Positions 24,933 to 35,779 of a DNA stretch of 64,000 nucleotides are shown piece after piece; position 1 is the first letter of the stretch, and the number at the start of each line of letters is the position of its first letter. The stretch is taken from the NCBI GenBank assembly GCA_017619375.1, contig JAFZSL010000038.1, positions 1 to 64,000 of the forward strand, given 5' to 3'. Source of the DNA: Prevotella sp. (lineage in GTDB: Bacteria; Bacteroidota; Bacteroidia; Bacteroidales; Bacteroidaceae). The position numbers and the translations under genes were made by a program. The notes beneath the pieces were generated by a model that was given only the letters and a program-made list of their open reading frames with translations, was not told the DNA's origin and ran no database searches.

Positions 24933-26630
24933 TCACTTGTTTGACTCCCGGTAACTGGATGGTGAGCAACCGTAAATGCGCTTGAAAGAATGTCCGAAGC
25001 TGCTGGTCTCCTCAAAACCACATAGGTTGGCCACCTTTGAGACAGGCATGTCGGGATTGCCGACAAGCAAGGTGGCGGCTCTTTCCATTTGGATGGCAGA
25101 GATGTAGGACTTGGGCGACTCGCCGGCGGCAGCCATCAGTCGGCGCCGGAAAGTCTGCACACTCATGTTCAATTCCGAGGCAATCGTCTCGACCCCGAAA
25201 TTGCCGGAAGGCATAGCCATGTTCACTGTCTCGATGACTCGCATCAGGAACAGGCGGTCTTCCTCGTTTTTCACCTCCAGTTGGGTTTCTTCTTTCTGCT
25301 CTTCCGTATTGGGAGCCGTCTTCTGACCATCGTTTCTCAGATGTTCTATCTCACGGATGAGGTCCTGCATCACCTGTTGGTGCTTACGGCGGATTCTTCG
25401 GATGATGAGCCATGCGGCAAGAGCCATCAGGAGGATGATGAAGGTGGACAAGAGGATGGTGCGTCGATGGGCTTTCCTCACCTCCTCGTTTTCTTTCTGC
25501 AACTGGTCGTTGCCAAACTCGGCATTGTAGCGCGACAAGGCTTCAGCCGTGGAATGGATGTAGAGGGAGTCTTTCAACAGGTCGAAGTAGTCGAGTTCAA
25601 TCTTCGCAGAGTCAGGGTTGAGGTTCCAATAGCTCTCATAAAGCCCGCGATGGGAATGAATCTCGTTGTAGAGGTCCCCCATCTTGGAGAACAAACCGGC
25701 AGCCTCCTTGAAATAAGGGATGGCCTCCACCTGACGCTCCTGGCAGAGCAGCGACATCCCCAGTCGATTGAGGGCGATGGCATAAGAGTGGTAGTCGCCC
25801 GTCTCCTTCAAGTCGGGGAGTATCTGACGGAAGATTTCCTCCGTCTCCTTGTAGCGATGGAGGCCAAGGAGCGCCGACCCTTTTTGTGACAGGCGGATGG
25901 GCAACTTCTCCTTCCTGCCCAACTTCTTCTCTATCTCTATGGCCTGCTCGGCATAGGAAAGAGCCTTGGCATCGTCGCCCAAGGTGTGATATATTTCTGA
26001 TGCCATACCCTGGATGATGGCTTTGCGCCCGGGATTGTCCACCTTGTTGGCATGTTCCAGGGCCTGCAAGATAATCTGCTCCGCCTCCTTCGCTTGATAG
26101 CCAGCCATATAGATGCCAGCAAGAGTGTTCAGACTCGATGATATGCGGTCGTGGTCGCCCCCTTTCATCTCAATATCCACACTTTGCTTGGCATAGAGGG
26201 CCGCTTTCTTGAAGTCGCTCAGACGGACGTAAATGCACCCAAGAGTGTTGAGGCAGTCGGCCTTCTCTGGATTGGAGGGATGATATTTCTGCAACGCTTT
26301 CAAGGCATACTGCTCCGCCATTTCGTATTGCTGTTGATCGTACAGCCATTCGGCGGCCCAATACCACACCTGCTGTTTCAAGGAATCCGTCGGTGTCGCA
26401 GCATCAAAAGTGATTGTGTCGTCAGTGAACTCTTCTTTCGCCAGTTCGTTGAAGAAATGGTTGGCGGCAGTAGCATCCTGTTGTTTATCAAACTGCTGCA
26501 ACAACGACTCTACTTTGTCCTGTGCCCATGCGTTGACGTTCATGGCCAATGCCACCAAGGCCATGACGACCTTGCCCTTTATTTGGAAATATCCAAGTAT
26601 GCTTGGTTTCTTCTTCATATCTTTCCCCAT
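24933..26630 (-). CDS. Membrane-anchored TPR/AraC-family transcriptional regulator
   Basis: A 565-aa protein. A signal-like hydrophobic N-terminus (about residues 15-37, ending NAWAQ) is followed by TPR repeats (about 60-370; for example AEWLYDQQQYEMAEQYALKA). A transmembrane helix is at about 385-407 (LLSTFIILLMALAAWLII), then a coiled cytoplasmic linker and an AraC-type double HTH DNA-binding domain (about 465-563, ending CSPSSYRESNK). This periplasmic-TPR/cytoplasmic-AraC layout is common in Bacteroidales one-component regulators, which sense an unknown envelope signal. Targets cannot be told from the sequence, and it is not beside an obvious utilisation locus. Confidence 0.92.
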   Translation of the reverse strand: MGKDMKKKPSILGYFQIKGKVVMALVALAMNVNAWAQDKVESLLQQFDKQQDATAANHFFNELAKEEFTDDTITFDAATPTDSLKQQVWYWAAEWLYDQQQYEMAEQYALKALQKYHPSNPEKADCLNTLGCIYVRLSDFKKAALYAKQSVDIEMKGGDHDRISSSLNTLAGIYMAGYQAKEAEQIILQALEHANKVDNPGRKAIIQGMASEIYHTLGDDAKALSYAEQAIEIEKKLGRKEKLPIRLSQKGSALLGLHRYKETEEIFRQILPDLKETGDYHSYAIALNRLGMSLLCQERQVEAIPYFKEAAGLFSKMGDLYNEIHSHRGLYESYWNLNPDSAKIELDYFDLLKDSLYIHSTAEALSRYNAEFGNDQLQKENEEVRKAHRRTILLSTFIILLMALAAWLIIRRIRRKHQQVMQDLIREIEHLRNDGQKTAPNTEEQKEETQLEVKNEEDRLFLMRVIETVNMAMPSGNFGVETIASELNMSVQTFRRRLMAAAGESPKSYISAIQMERAATLLVGNPDMPVSKVANLCGFEETSSFGHSFKRIYGCSPSSYRESNK

Positions 26631-26710
26631 GTGACTATTTTACATTGGTGCATCGTGTCGTGATGGTCACCAAATGGTTGTCCTTGTATCGGCTTATAAA
26701 AATGAGGATA

Positions 26711-26718
26711 CAAATGTA
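26711..26718 (-). promoter_or_regulatory. -7 promoter box for the TPR/AraC regulator
   Basis: Minus-strand TACATTTG matches TAnnTTTG, giving a leader of about 75 nt. Confidence 0.5.
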
Positions 26719-27163
26719 CTTCTTTTATTTGAATTGCCCAAATATGTCTTGCTGAACTTGTCGTATTTACAAGGGAGAGATACGAATTCGAGGGAGTGAA
26801 CGACGATTTTTCCGGACATACATGGAGAAGACCAATACGACGACATCCAAGGGTGCACCACCACATAAAAGTGCGACATGAATAATACCATAATGGGTGA
26901 AGGAGTATTTGAAATACAACAAGTTACAGCCCCGCCACTCCATTCCCTTGAAGGAGCAGGGATATGCGTACAGACTTTTTGGCCACTGAACAATTTGTAA
27001 AGGAGACGGAATTCTTAAACAAAATCTATGTCTTAGAAGAACAGAATGAATCAATAACTCCGTGCCCGTGATTTACGAATCACGGGAAATCCGTCCCCGC
27101 GGCCCAAAATGATAAAAAGCAACAAAAAATCGGGAAAAATTCACTTTTTTCAAGAAAAAGTAG

Positions 27164-27171
27164 TAATTTTG
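27164..27171 (+). promoter_or_regulatory. -7 promoter box for maeB
   Basis: TAATTTTG matches TAnnTTTG. It would give a leader of about 155 nt, long enough for regulation. Confidence 0.5.
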
Positions 27172-27333
27172 CAGCAATTTGTCAACAATTCGGTTGAAAC
27201 ATCATCATTTTCAGGGTGGAGACCCTTCAAAAGTAGACGAAACAAACTTTCAAAAGAAGGAGAGACAAACCTTCAAGTGAAGAAAGAAAAAGAATCAAAC
27301 AATAGGTTGATAACCCATCAATAACAAGGTAAA

Positions 27334-29631
27334 ATGGTAAAGATTACAAAAGAGGCCGCGTTGGAATACCACAAGAGCGGCCGTCCCGGCAAGATTGAAG
27401 TCACCCCAACAAAACCCTACCGCACTCAGACCGACCTGAGTCTGGCCTACTCCCCTGGCGTGGCATTCCCATGCTTAGAGATTCAAGAGCATCCCAACGA
27501 TGCCTACAAATACACGGACAAAGGCAACCTCGTGGCGGTCATCAGCAACGGTACGGCAGTGCTTGGCCTCGGCGACATCGGAGCACTGAGTGGGAAACCC
27601 GTAATGGAAGGCAAAGGACTACTGTTCAAGATTTACGGTGGCATCGACGTCTTCGACATCGAAGTAGATGAGAAAGACCCGGAGAAGTTCTGCGAGGCCG
27701 TGGAGAAAATCGCACCCACCTTCGGTGGCATCAACCTTGAGGACATCAAGGCTCCCGAATGTTTTTATATCGAGGAGCGCCTGAAACGCACCCTCGACAT
27801 CCCCGTGATGCACGACGACCAGCACGGCACAGCCATCATTTCCGCCGCCGGTCTGAAGAACGCCCTTGAGGTGAACGGCAAGGATATCTCGAAGGTGAGC
27901 ATCGTGGTGAACGGTGCCGGAGCCGCTGCCATCTCCTGTACCAAACTCTATATGGCTCTCGGCGCACGGAAAGAGAACATCCTCATGCTCGACTCCAAAG
28001 GTGTCATCACCAGCGACCGCGAAAACCTCAACGAACAAAAACGCTTTTTCGCCACCGACCGCACCGACGTACACACGTTGGAAGAAGCGGTGAAAGGCGC
28101 CGACGTCTTCGTCGGACTGTCAAAGGGCAACGTGCTCACCAAAGACATGGTGCGGTCGATGGCCAAAGACCCCATCGTCTTCGCCCTCGCCAACCCCGTG
28201 CCTGAAATATCCTACGAAGATGCCATGGACTCCCGTCCCGATGTGCTGATGGCCACAGGACGCTCCGACTATCCCAACCAAATCAACAACGTCATTGGCT
28301 TCCCCTACATTTTCCGAGGAGCACTCGACGTACACGCCAGCGCCATCAACGAAGAGATGAAACTCGCCGCCGTGCACGCCATCGCCGACTTGGCGAAACA
28401 ACCCGTTCCCGACGTGGTGAACGATGTCTATAAAGTGAACAACCTCACCTTCGGCCCCTCCTATTTCATCCCGAAACCCGTTGACCCACGCCTCATCACC
28501 GAGGTATCCGCCGCCGTGGCGAAGGCTGCCATCGACAGCGGAGTGGCACGGCACATCATCACCGACTGGGAGGAATACAAGAACAACCTGCGCCAGATGC
28601 TCGGCCTGCAGACGAAAGTGACACGCAAGCTCTACGACACCGCCCGCGCACACCCACAGCGCGTGGTCTTCGCCGAAGGCATACACCCCACCATGCTCAA
28701 GGCGGCCGTCCAGGCCAAGGCTGAGGGCATCTGCCAACCCATCCTCTTGGGTAATGATGAACGCATAGCAAAACTCGCCGACCAGTTGGACCTTTCACTC
28801 GAAGGGATAGAGGTGGTCAACCTGCGACACGACCGGGAGGCGGAACGCCGTGAACGCTACGCCCGCATCCTCACGGAGAAACGCCAGCGCGACGGCTACA
28901 CCTTCGAGGAAGCCAACGACAAGATGTTCGAGCGCAACTACTTCGGTATGATGATGGTGGAGACCGGCGACGCCGACGCTTTCATCACAGGCCTCTACAC
29001 CAAATACTCCAACACGCTGAAAGTGGTGAAGGAAATCATCGGCGTGAGACCCGAATACCAGAATTTCGGCACCATGCACATCATCAACTCCCAGCGCGGC
29101 ACCCTCTTCGTGGCCGACACGCTCATCAACAACAACCCGAACACCGACCAACTGGTGGACATCGCCAAACTGGCCTCCACCGCCGTGAGGTTCTTCAACG
29201 AACAGCCGCGCATCGCCCTCATCAGCCACTCCAACTTCGGCAGCGACCAGTCCGTGGGCAGTAGGAAGGTACGCGAGGCCGTGGCAAAAATCCACGAGCA
29301 AGCACCCGACTTGCCTATCGATGGCGAGATGCAGATCAGCACGGCCCTCGACCGTGAGTTGCGCGACACCCTCTACCCCTTCAACCGACTGAAAGGGATG
29401 GATGTGAACACGCTCATATTCCCCAACCTCACCAGCGCCCGTTCCTCCTACAAGATGATTCAAGCGTTGGAACCCAACATCGAAATCATCGGCCCCATCC
29501 AGATGGGTCTGAACAAACCCATCCACTTCGCCGACTATGGCAGCAGCGTGCGTGACGTGGTGAGCATCACCGCCGTTGCCGTCATCGACGCCTACGTAGA
29601 CAAAATCAAAAGGAGCTTTTCGGTGAAGTAG
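27334..29631 (+). CDS. maeB: NADP-dependent malic enzyme fused to phosphotransacetylase domain
   Basis: A 765-aa protein. The N-terminal malic enzyme (about residues 1-430) shows the start [20 protein letters not shown], the catalytic region [12 protein letters not shown], and the nucleotide-binding [11 protein letters not shown]. The C-terminal half (about 440-765) is a PTA/PTB-type domain ([25 protein letters not shown]). This MaeB architecture is standard in Gram-negative bacteria. The PTA-like part is usually regulatory (acetyl-CoA binding) rather than catalytic. It decarboxylates malate to pyruvate with NADPH formation. It is monocistronic and ends at a bidirectional terminator. Confidence 0.95.
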   Translation: MVKITKEAALEYHKSGRPGKIEVTPTKPYRTQTDLSLAYSPGVAFPCLEIQEHPNDAYKYTDKGNLVAVISNGTAVLGLGDIGALSGKPVMEGKGLLFKIYGGIDVFDIEVDEKDPEKFCEAVEKIAPTFGGINLEDIKAPECFYIEERLKRTLDIPVMHDDQHGTAIISAAGLKNALEVNGKDISKVSIVVNGAGAAAISCTKLYMALGARKENILMLDSKGVITSDRENLNEQKRFFATDRTDVHTLEEAVKGADVFVGLSKGNVLTKDMVRSMAKDPIVFALANPVPEISYEDAMDSRPDVLMATGRSDYPNQINNVIGFPYIFRGALDVHASAINEEMKLAAVHAIADLAKQPVPDVVNDVYKVNNLTFGPSYFIPKPVDPRLITEVSAAVAKAAIDSGVARHIITDWEEYKNNLRQMLGLQTKVTRKLYDTARAHPQRVVFAEGIHPTMLKAAVQAKAEGICQPILLGNDERIAKLADQLDLSLEGIEVVNLRHDREAERRERYARILTEKRQRDGYTFEEANDKMFERNYFGMMMVETGDADAFITGLYTKYSNTLKVVKEIIGVRPEYQNFGTMHIINSQRGTLFVADTLINNNPNTDQLVDIAKLASTAVRFFNEQPRIALISHSNFGSDQSVGSRKVREAVAKIHEQAPDLPIDGEMQISTALDRELRDTLYPFNRLKGMDVNTLIFPNLTSARSSYKMIQALEPNIEIIGPIQMGLNKPIHFADYGSSVRDVVSITAVAVIDAYVDKIKRSFSVK

Positions 29632-29824
29632 AGGAATAGTTGACTAAGTTAATCAAGTGTCTGCCTGAAAATCATCATCATCCCGAATTAGAGAGATTTG
29701 TCGCAGACCCACGACCGATAGGGAGTAATTAGAGAATTTTTCGGGCGGGCACAAGACCCGTTCCTACTATACGCACGAAGGGTACGCTCTTACAACTTCG
29801 GGAGAGACGACCAAAGGCCCAAAC

Positions 29825-29862
29825 AAAAAGCCGCCCCTGCAAAGGGGCGGCTTTTTGTTTTT
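29825..29862. terminator. Bidirectional terminator between maeB and nqrF
   Basis: AAAAAGCCGCCCCT and its exact complement close a GCAA tetraloop, with A tract on one side and T tract on the other. It can stop both the rightward maeB and the leftward nqr transcripts. Confidence 0.92.
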
Positions 29863-29874
29863 ATATCTTCAGCA

Positions 29875-31140
29875 TCATCCGAAGTTGTCGAACATGATGC
29901 TTTCCGGTTCCACGCCAAGGGAATCGAGCATGCCTTGCACAGCCTTCGACATGGGGCCGGGACCACACATGTAGTACTCGATGTCCTCTGGAGCCTCATG
30001 GTCCTTGAGATAGGTCTCATACATCACCTGATGCACGAAGCCGGCGGTGTATTTCACCCCTGCGGCATCGGCTGCGGGGTCGGGACGGTCGAGGGCGAGG
30101 TGGAAATGGAAATTGGGGAACTCCTTCTCCAGCTCGAGGAAATCGTCGATGAAGAAAGCCTCGACCAAAGCGCGTGCGCCATAGAAGAAATGCATCTCGC
30201 GGTCGCGTGTCTTCAACGTCTTCGTCATGTGCATGATCTGTGCGCGGAGGGGAGCCATTCCGGCGCCACCGCCCACCCATATCATCTCCTTCTTGGAGTC
30301 GAAGATGGGATGGAAGTCTCCATAAGGACCGCTCATGATCACCTTGTCGCCAGGTTTGCGCGAGAAGATATATGACGATGCAATACCTGTCGGCACATCC
30401 ATGAATCCTACTTCAGGCTTGGGTTTGAACGGCGTGGTTGCGATACGCACCGTCAGCGTGATGCGGTCGCCCTCTGCCGGATAGTTGGCCATGGAGTAGG
30501 CACGGATGGTAGCCTCTGGGTTATGGGCCTTGAGCGAGAAGATGTTAAACCTCTCCCACGAGCCAATATATTCCTGTCCGATGTCGTCCTTGTCGAAGTC
30601 CTTGTCATAGTCGATACAGTCGTATGCAGGAATCTTGATTTGGGCGTAAGAGCCAGGGACGAAGTCCATATGCTCTCCCGGGGGCAATGCCACGATGAAT
30701 TCCTTGATGAACGACGACACGTTCTTGTTGGAGATGACGGTGCACTCCCATTCCTTGACACCCATGACACTCTCGGGCACCTTGATCTTGAGGTCGCCTT
30801 TCACCTTGCACTGGCATCCCAGTCGCCAATGGTCCTTGATTTCCTTGCGAGTGAAGTGCGGACGCTCGGAATCGAGAATCTCTCCCCCACCCTCGAGGAC
30901 CTGCACCTTGCACTGGCCACAAGAAGCCTTGCCGCCACAAGCCGACGGAAGGAATATGCCATTCTCGTTGAGCGTGGTCATCAGGCTGCTGCCCTGCCCC
31001 ACCGTTATAGTCTTGTCACCGTTGATTTCAATGTTCACGTCACCACTGGGCGAGAGATAACTTTTCGCCACGAGCAGGATGATGACCAGAAGGAGAATCG
31101 TCACGAGGAAAACTCCTATACTTGCTAAAATGAAACTCAT
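29875..31140 (-). CDS. nqrF: Na+-translocating NADH:quinone reductase subunit F
   Basis: A 421-aa protein, the NADH-oxidising subunit. There is one N-terminal membrane helix (SFILASIGVFLVTILLLVIILLV region, residues about 2-25), a 2Fe-2S ferredoxin domain with C-x5-C-x2-C (LPSACGGKASCGQC) plus a later Cys, then an FAD domain with RAYSMANYP and an NADH domain with GGGAGMAPLR, ending in EPESIMFDNFG. It is the last gene of nqrABCDEF, 17 bp after nqrE. Confidence 0.97.
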   Translation of the reverse strand: MSFILASIGVFLVTILLLVIILLVAKSYLSPSGDVNIEINGDKTITVGQGSSLMTTLNENGIFLPSACGGKASCGQCKVQVLEGGGEILDSERPHFTRKEIKDHWRLGCQCKVKGDLKIKVPESVMGVKEWECTVISNKNVSSFIKEFIVALPPGEHMDFVPGSYAQIKIPAYDCIDYDKDFDKDDIGQEYIGSWERFNIFSLKAHNPEATIRAYSMANYPAEGDRITLTVRIATTPFKPKPEVGFMDVPTGIASSYIFSRKPGDKVIMSGPYGDFHPIFDSKKEMIWVGGGAGMAPLRAQIMHMTKTLKTRDREMHFFYGARALVEAFFIDDFLELEKEFPNFHFHLALDRPDPAADAAGVKYTAGFVHQVMYETYLKDHEAPEDIEYYMCGPGPMSKAVQGMLDSLGVEPESIMFDNFG

Positions 31141-31157
31141 ATGCGTATCCTCCTTTT

Positions 31158-31784
31158 TTAGATGTTAAGTCCTGAGAAGCACATCATGGCCATGGCCATG
31201 AGTCCCACGGTGATGAAAGTGATGCCCAGTCCCTTGAGCGGCTCAGGCACGTCGCTGTATTCCATCTTCTCCCTGATGGCTCCCATGGCCACGATGGCCA
31301 ATGTCCAGCCGATGCCGCTACCAAAGGCATAGACGATGGCATCGACAACCGAACCGATATACTGAGAGTTGGACGGGTCGAGGTTGATGCGCTGCTGCAT
31401 GAAGAGCGATGCACCCATGATGGCGCAGTTAACGGCGATAAGGGGCAGGAAGATGCCCAATGCCGCATAGAGCGAAGGCGAATATTTCTCCACCGTCATC
31501 TCCACGAGTTGCACCATGCCAGCGATGACCGCAATGAACAAGATGAAACTAAGGTATGAAAGGTCCACGCCTTCGACAAGACAGTTGGGTCCCAGCACCT
31601 TCGTCTGCAGGAGATAGTCCACGGGGACGGTGACGAGCAGCACGAAAGTGACTGCCATGCCCAGTCCGAGAGATGTTTTGACATTCTTCGACACAGCCAG
31701 GAACGAGCACATTCCCAGGAAGAATGCGAAGATCATGTTGTCGATGAAAATCGACCTGAAAAACAAACTAACCAGATGTTCCAT
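31158..31784 (-). CDS. nqrE: Na+-translocating NADH:quinone reductase subunit E
   Basis: A 208-aa, six-helix membrane subunit ([20 protein letters not shown], then [20 protein letters not shown]). It pairs with NqrD to form the membrane site that holds an inter-subunit iron centre, with cysteines in GMCSF and in the NCAIMG region. ATG at 31784 overlaps the nqrD stop (TGATG), which implies coupling. An in-frame GTG lies one codon earlier. Confidence 0.96.
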   Translation of the reverse strand: MEHLVSLFFRSIFIDNMIFAFFLGMCSFLAVSKNVKTSLGLGMAVTFVLLVTVPVDYLLQTKVLGPNCLVEGVDLSYLSFILFIAVIAGMVQLVEMTVEKYSPSLYAALGIFLPLIAVNCAIMGASLFMQQRINLDPSNSQYIGSVVDAIVYAFGSGIGWTLAIVAMGAIREKMEYSDVPEPLKGLGITFITVGLMAMAMMCFSGLNI

Positions 31785-32413
31785 CACTTCTCCTCCTTAT
31801 AAAAATATGCCCTGTGAATCCAGATGACGCATCCCAGAAGGATGAGCGCCATGGCCGGCATGGTCATCATGCCATTGTTGATATACCCTGCATCGTATGC
31901 TCCCTGCGGGATGATTTGGAATCCCAACAGCGAACCTCTTCCGAAGAATTCCCTCACCGCACCGACGATGACGAGGATGAGCGCGTAGCTCAGTCCGTTG
32001 GACACGCCGTCGAGAAAACTTGGCCAAGGTTTGTTCATCATGGCGAAAGCCTCCAAGCGTCCCATGAGGATGCAGTTGGTGATGATCAGACCCACATAGA
32101 CCGAGAGTTGCACGCTGACATCGTAGGCGAAAGCCTTTAGCACCTGGCTGACGATGGTGACGAGCGTCGCCACGACAACGAGTTGCACGATGATGCGAAT
32201 GCGATTGGGAATGGTGTTGCGTATGACCGAAATGATCACGTTGGAGAATGCCGTGATGATGGTGACGGCGAGTCCCATGACGATGGCCGGCTTCAGTTGT
32301 GAAGTGACGGCCAAGGCGGAGCAGATGCCCAGCACCTGCACAAGGATGGGATGGTCAAGGTTCAACGGCTTTGCGAAAGCCTCCTTGTTCTCCTTGGAAA
32401 ACAGTTTGCTCAT
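31784..32413 (-). CDS. nqrD: Na+-translocating NADH:quinone reductase subunit D
   Basis: A 209-aa, six-helix membrane subunit homologous to NqrE/RnfA-type proteins. It shows [18 protein letters not shown] and [15 protein letters not shown], with the conserved cysteines in GICSAL and TNCILMG. It overlaps nqrE by one base and follows nqrC by 3 bp. Confidence 0.96.
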   Translation of the reverse strand: MSKLFSKENKEAFAKPLNLDHPILVQVLGICSALAVTSQLKPAIVMGLAVTIITAFSNVIISVIRNTIPNRIRIIVQLVVVATLVTIVSQVLKAFAYDVSVQLSVYVGLIITNCILMGRLEAFAMMNKPWPSFLDGVSNGLSYALILVIVGAVREFFGRGSLLGFQIIPQGAYDAGYINNGMMTMPAMALILLGCVIWIHRAYFYKEEK

Positions 32414-32416
32414 ATC

Positions 32417-33157
32417 TTAGTTTCCTCCTTTGTTTTGTTTTGACTTGAAAAAACCGACATATTTCCCCAGACCTTCCTTGAGCATGTCTCTCACGCCATT
32501 GGAAGTCAGCGTGGCACCTGTGACGGCATCCACCTGAGATTCTGGCTTGTCCACATTCTTCTCTACGGAAAGAGCGATGTCGTCGGACCCTTCGGCGAAG
32601 AGCTTCTTGCCGATGAACTTCTCCTGCCATGCCTGGCTATCCTTTATCTCGGCTCCCAGACCGGCAGTCTCCGAGTCATGGTTGAAGTAGGCGCCGAAGA
32701 CCGTCTGGCAGTCGCTGTCAAGGGCGATGTAACCACTGATGGGGCCCCAAAGACCCATGCCATAGACAGGGATGACGTATTTGGTGTCCTCGCCTATCTT
32801 GCAGGTGTAGACAGCCAACTTGCCTTCCTTGTACTGGGCGCTGCCCAGTTTGAAGCCGCTGCTCTCATTGTCCTTTCCCTCAAATGGAGCGACTTCCCCG
32901 TTTTCGGCAAGGATGTCATCGCTGAGCACCACTTCCTTGTATTTCGCTGCAGCGTCGTCGTCATTGAGGCCACGGATGTTGAGCGCGTAGAGGATTTGCT
33001 TCTTCTTGTCGAGTGCCACGTTGGCATCCTGCCTGTCCTTCAGCGTCTGATAGACGAAAGCGAGGAGGAAGGCCACTATGATGACCATGATGGCCGAATA
33101 GATGATGGTATATGAATTCGAATTGGTATTCAACCCCTTTTTTGTTTCGTTTGCCAT
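32417..33157 (-). CDS. nqrC: Na+-translocating NADH:quinone reductase subunit C
   Basis: A 246-aa protein with one N-terminal membrane helix and a periplasmic FMN domain. The covalent flavin attachment motif is TGATLTSNG (Thr near residue 216). It carries covalent FMN in the electron path from NqrF/DE to NqrB. The first residues are cytoplasmic, Lys/Asn-rich. Gap to nqrB is 7 bp. Confidence 0.96.
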   Translation of the reverse strand: MANETKKGLNTNSNSYTIIYSAIMVIIVAFLLAFVYQTLKDRQDANVALDKKKQILYALNIRGLNDDDAAAKYKEVVLSDDILAENGEVAPFEGKDNESSGFKLGSAQYKEGKLAVYTCKIGEDTKYVIPVYGMGLWGPISGYIALDSDCQTVFGAYFNHDSETAGLGAEIKDSQAWQEKFIGKKLFAEGSDDIALSVEKNVDKPESQVDAVTGATLTSNGVRDMLKEGLGKYVGFFKSKQNKGGN

Positions 33158-33164
33158 GGCCTTG

Positions 33165-34322
33165 TCATTTAGAGGTGAGACGTTTCATTCGCTTCGACAC
33201 GTTGCGCTGCACGACACAGTGGTCGATGAGCGGTGCAAACATGTTCATCAGAAGTATGGCCAGCATCATGCCCTCCGGGTAGCCGGGGTTCATCACACGG
33301 ATGATGATGGCCATGGCCCCCACGAGGAATCCGAAGACCCATTTGCCGCACTCCGTGCGGGCGCTGGTGACGGGGTCGGTGGCCATGAAGACTGCACCAA
33401 AGGCGAATCCGCCAAGAACAAGGTGCTCATAGAACGGTATCGGCGTCTTGCCTACAGCCTCGAAGATGAGCGCCATGACAGAGCCTCCGATGAAGACGCT
33501 AAGCATGGTCTTCCACGATGCAATGCCCGTCCAAAGAAGGATGACGGCACCAATTGCGATGGCGATGACGCTGGTCTCTCCGATGGAGCCTGGGATGAGT
33601 CCCGTCACCATGTCGCACAACTCCGTCGTCGTCTTCCCATCCTGTCCTATTTGTGCCAGCGGTGTGGCTGCGGTGTATCCGTCAGGAAGCGTGTATCCGA
33701 GTCCAAGAATCTTGTCGGAAGCCACCCATACGGTGTCGCCGCTCATCTTCTGGGGATAGGAGAAGAAGAGGAACGCCCTCGTGACAAGGGCCACATTGAA
33801 GATGTTCATACCCGTTCCACCGAAAATCTCCTTGGCGAAAATCACTGCGAATGCACAGGCGATGGCCAGGATCCACAACGGACAGTCGACAGGAATGATC
33901 AGCGGGATGAGGATGCCCGACACGAGGTACCCCTCCTGGATTTCCTCCCCTTTCCACTGCGCCCAGGCGAATTCGATGCCCAGGCCGACGATGTAGCTGA
34001 CCAGGATTTTGGGCAGCACGGCGAAGAAACCGTAGAAGAAGATGCTGAAGAAGGTGGCGTCGGCCGGTTTTCCGGCAGCCAGGAAGTTCTGGTATCCCAC
34101 ATTGTACATGCCGAACAACATGGCCGGCATGAGAGCGATGACCACCATGCTCATGATACGCTTGGAATCGATGGCGTCGTGGATATGCGCCCCGCTCTTG
34201 GCGGTGGTGTTGGGCACATAAAGGAACGTCTCAAATCCATCGAACACGCTTCTGAAAGCGTGCAGCTTGCCTCCTTCCTCGAAGGCAGGCTTGATTTTAT
34301 TCAGATAATTTCTCAGTGACAT
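33165..34322 (-). CDS. nqrB: Na+-translocating NADH:quinone reductase subunit B
   Basis: A 385-aa membrane subunit with about ten helices. The start (MSLRNYLNKIKPAFEEGGKL) is typical. The FMN-attachment region is DGYTAATPLAQ, with the Thr before PLA as the expected flavin site. This subunit forms the Na+ pathway and the quinone site. It lies 19 bp after nqrA. Confidence 0.96.
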   Translation of the reverse strand: MSLRNYLNKIKPAFEEGGKLHAFRSVFDGFETFLYVPNTTAKSGAHIHDAIDSKRIMSMVVIALMPAMLFGMYNVGYQNFLAAGKPADATFFSIFFYGFFAVLPKILVSYIVGLGIEFAWAQWKGEEIQEGYLVSGILIPLIIPVDCPLWILAIACAFAVIFAKEIFGGTGMNIFNVALVTRAFLFFSYPQKMSGDTVWVASDKILGLGYTLPDGYTAATPLAQIGQDGKTTTELCDMVTGLIPGSIGETSVIAIAIGAVILLWTGIASWKTMLSVFIGGSVMALIFEAVGKTPIPFYEHLVLGGFAFGAVFMATDPVTSARTECGKWVFGFLVGAMAIIIRVMNPGYPEGMMLAILLMNMFAPLIDHCVVQRNVSKRMKRLTSK

Positions 34323-34341
34323 AGTCTAACGCTTTAAGTGG

Positions 34342-35694
34342 TTACGCATTCTCCTTCCTGAGCATATCGAGTCCCTCGCGCACGATGCGCTGCAACTCGA
34401 GTTTGGAAGAGTCAACGAATTCTGCCAATGCGAAATCCTCGGGAGCCACCTCGTAGATACCCAACTGCTCCATCTTGTCGATGTTGCCGGCGATGATGGC
34501 CTTGACGAGGTATTCGGGGAAGATGTCCATTGGAATCACGCTGTCGTATTCACCGCTCATGATCATGTGTCGCTCTCCACCCTTGACACGGGCGTCGAGG
34601 GTGTATTCCCTGCCCTTGCCAAACAACCATGAGAAATAGCTGCGGTTGGCGGAGAACTCCTTGGTGCGCGGCATGATCCATCCGAGCATCTCGTCGCAGT
34701 CGTCGCCTTCGGGGATGGCGGTGATTTCAGAGGTGTGTCCTCCCACATATCCATCAAGCGTGGCGAGTGTACCCGTGAGGGGGTTGCCATTGATGAGCCG
34801 CACGTGCTTGCCTGCATCGATGCGCTGCTCCACAAGAGGTCTGAAGGGATATCCCACGCAGACATCGACATAACAGGGGTCGCTCATCTCGCTGCCAGCG
34901 AGGGCTACCGTCCTTCTGAGGTCCACCTTGCCGTCGAGGAAGAGCCTGCCGATGAAGATCACGGAGGCGGGGTCCACCGTCCACACCACTTCGCCCTTGT
35001 TCACCGGGTCGAGATGATTGACTTGCACACCCACGTTTCCAGCCGGGCAAGGTCCGTCGAAGATGTTGGTTTCCACATCCTTCATGGCGCCAAGAGCTCC
35101 GGAGGCCTGGGAAGGACAGATGCCGAGATAGGTCTTGGCGATGCGCGAGAGAGCTGTCAGTCCAGCCTGGAAAGCCTTTTCGTTGCCTTCCAGTTCCACA
35201 TCGACATCCCCGGTGAGCGGCATGTCACGGAATGCACTAACAAAGATGGCTTTGGGGTCGGCATCCGGTGTTGCGGAGACAGCATAAGGCAACTGGTTGA
35301 TGTAACCGAACAAACCGGCGTCGAGCAAAGCAGCCACCACAGCCTTCCCATCGAGGGAGGCGGGGTCTTTGACGTCGAATTTCCGGTATTCCTGCTTGCT
35401 GTCGGCCTTCACCTTGACACAAAGCAATTTTCTGCGTTCACCCCTGACCACCTCGGTAATCGTACCGCTGACGGGGGAAGCGAAGCCTACTTCAGGGAAT
35501 TTCTTGTTGACGAACAAGGCATCCCCGGCTTTGACAACGTCCCCCTCACGTACGACCACCTTAGGAACGACTCCGATGAAATCTGCAGGAACCAAAGCAT
35601 ATTCCCCTGCAGGTTTCACATTGTCCCTTTTCCTGGCGGCCTTACCTTTGAGGTTGATGTCTAAGCCTTTTCGTAACTTAATAACATTTGCCAT
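34342..35694 (-). CDS. nqrA: Na+-translocating NADH:quinone reductase subunit A
   Basis: A 450-aa peripheral subunit that binds near the quinone site. N-terminal IKLRKGLDINLKGKA is characteristic, with barrel-sandwich segments (VVREGDVVKAGDALFVNKK) and C-terminal EYLVKAIIAGNIDKMEQLGIYE. First gene of nqrABCDEF. Promoter box 47-54 bp upstream. The Na+ pump is the usual respiratory NADH dehydrogenase in Bacteroidales. Confidence 0.96.
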   Translation of the reverse strand: MANVIKLRKGLDINLKGKAARKRDNVKPAGEYALVPADFIGVVPKVVVREGDVVKAGDALFVNKKFPEVGFASPVSGTITEVVRGERRKLLCVKVKADSKQEYRKFDVKDPASLDGKAVVAALLDAGLFGYINQLPYAVSATPDADPKAIFVSAFRDMPLTGDVDVELEGNEKAFQAGLTALSRIAKTYLGICPSQASGALGAMKDVETNIFDGPCPAGNVGVQVNHLDPVNKGEVVWTVDPASVIFIGRLFLDGKVDLRRTVALAGSEMSDPCYVDVCVGYPFRPLVEQRIDAGKHVRLINGNPLTGTLATLDGYVGGHTSEITAIPEGDDCDEMLGWIMPRTKEFSANRSYFSWLFGKGREYTLDARVKGGERHMIMSGEYDSVIPMDIFPEYLVKAIIAGNIDKMEQLGIYEVAPEDFALAEFVDSSKLELQRIVREGLDMLRKENA

Positions 35695-35740
35695 ATAATA
35701 GAAAAAGTTGATGAATAAGCCCTATATTGACAAGTTTTGG

Positions 35741-35748
35741 CAAAGTTA
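35741..35748 (-). promoter_or_regulatory. -7 promoter box for the nqr operon
   Basis: Minus-strand TAACTTTG matches TAnnTTTG, 46 bp upstream of the nqrA ATG. Confidence 0.6.
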
Positions 35749-35779
35749 ACATTTTTTTCCAAATGTCGGTTTGAAAATG

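Larger units (their letters stand above)
26631..27333. other. 700-bp divergent intergenic region
   Basis: It holds the promoter box of the AraC regulator (26711) and of maeB (27164). The segment 26760-27100 shows no convincing ORF, hairpin or RNA. The long maeB leader (about 155 nt) has an open 71-codon frame of unlikely composition that I do not call. Confidence 0.55.

Noticed and set aside
27109-27324. 71-codon frame upstream of maeB
   Set aside because: It starts before the maeB promoter box and has poor composition. It is better read as the leader of maeB.
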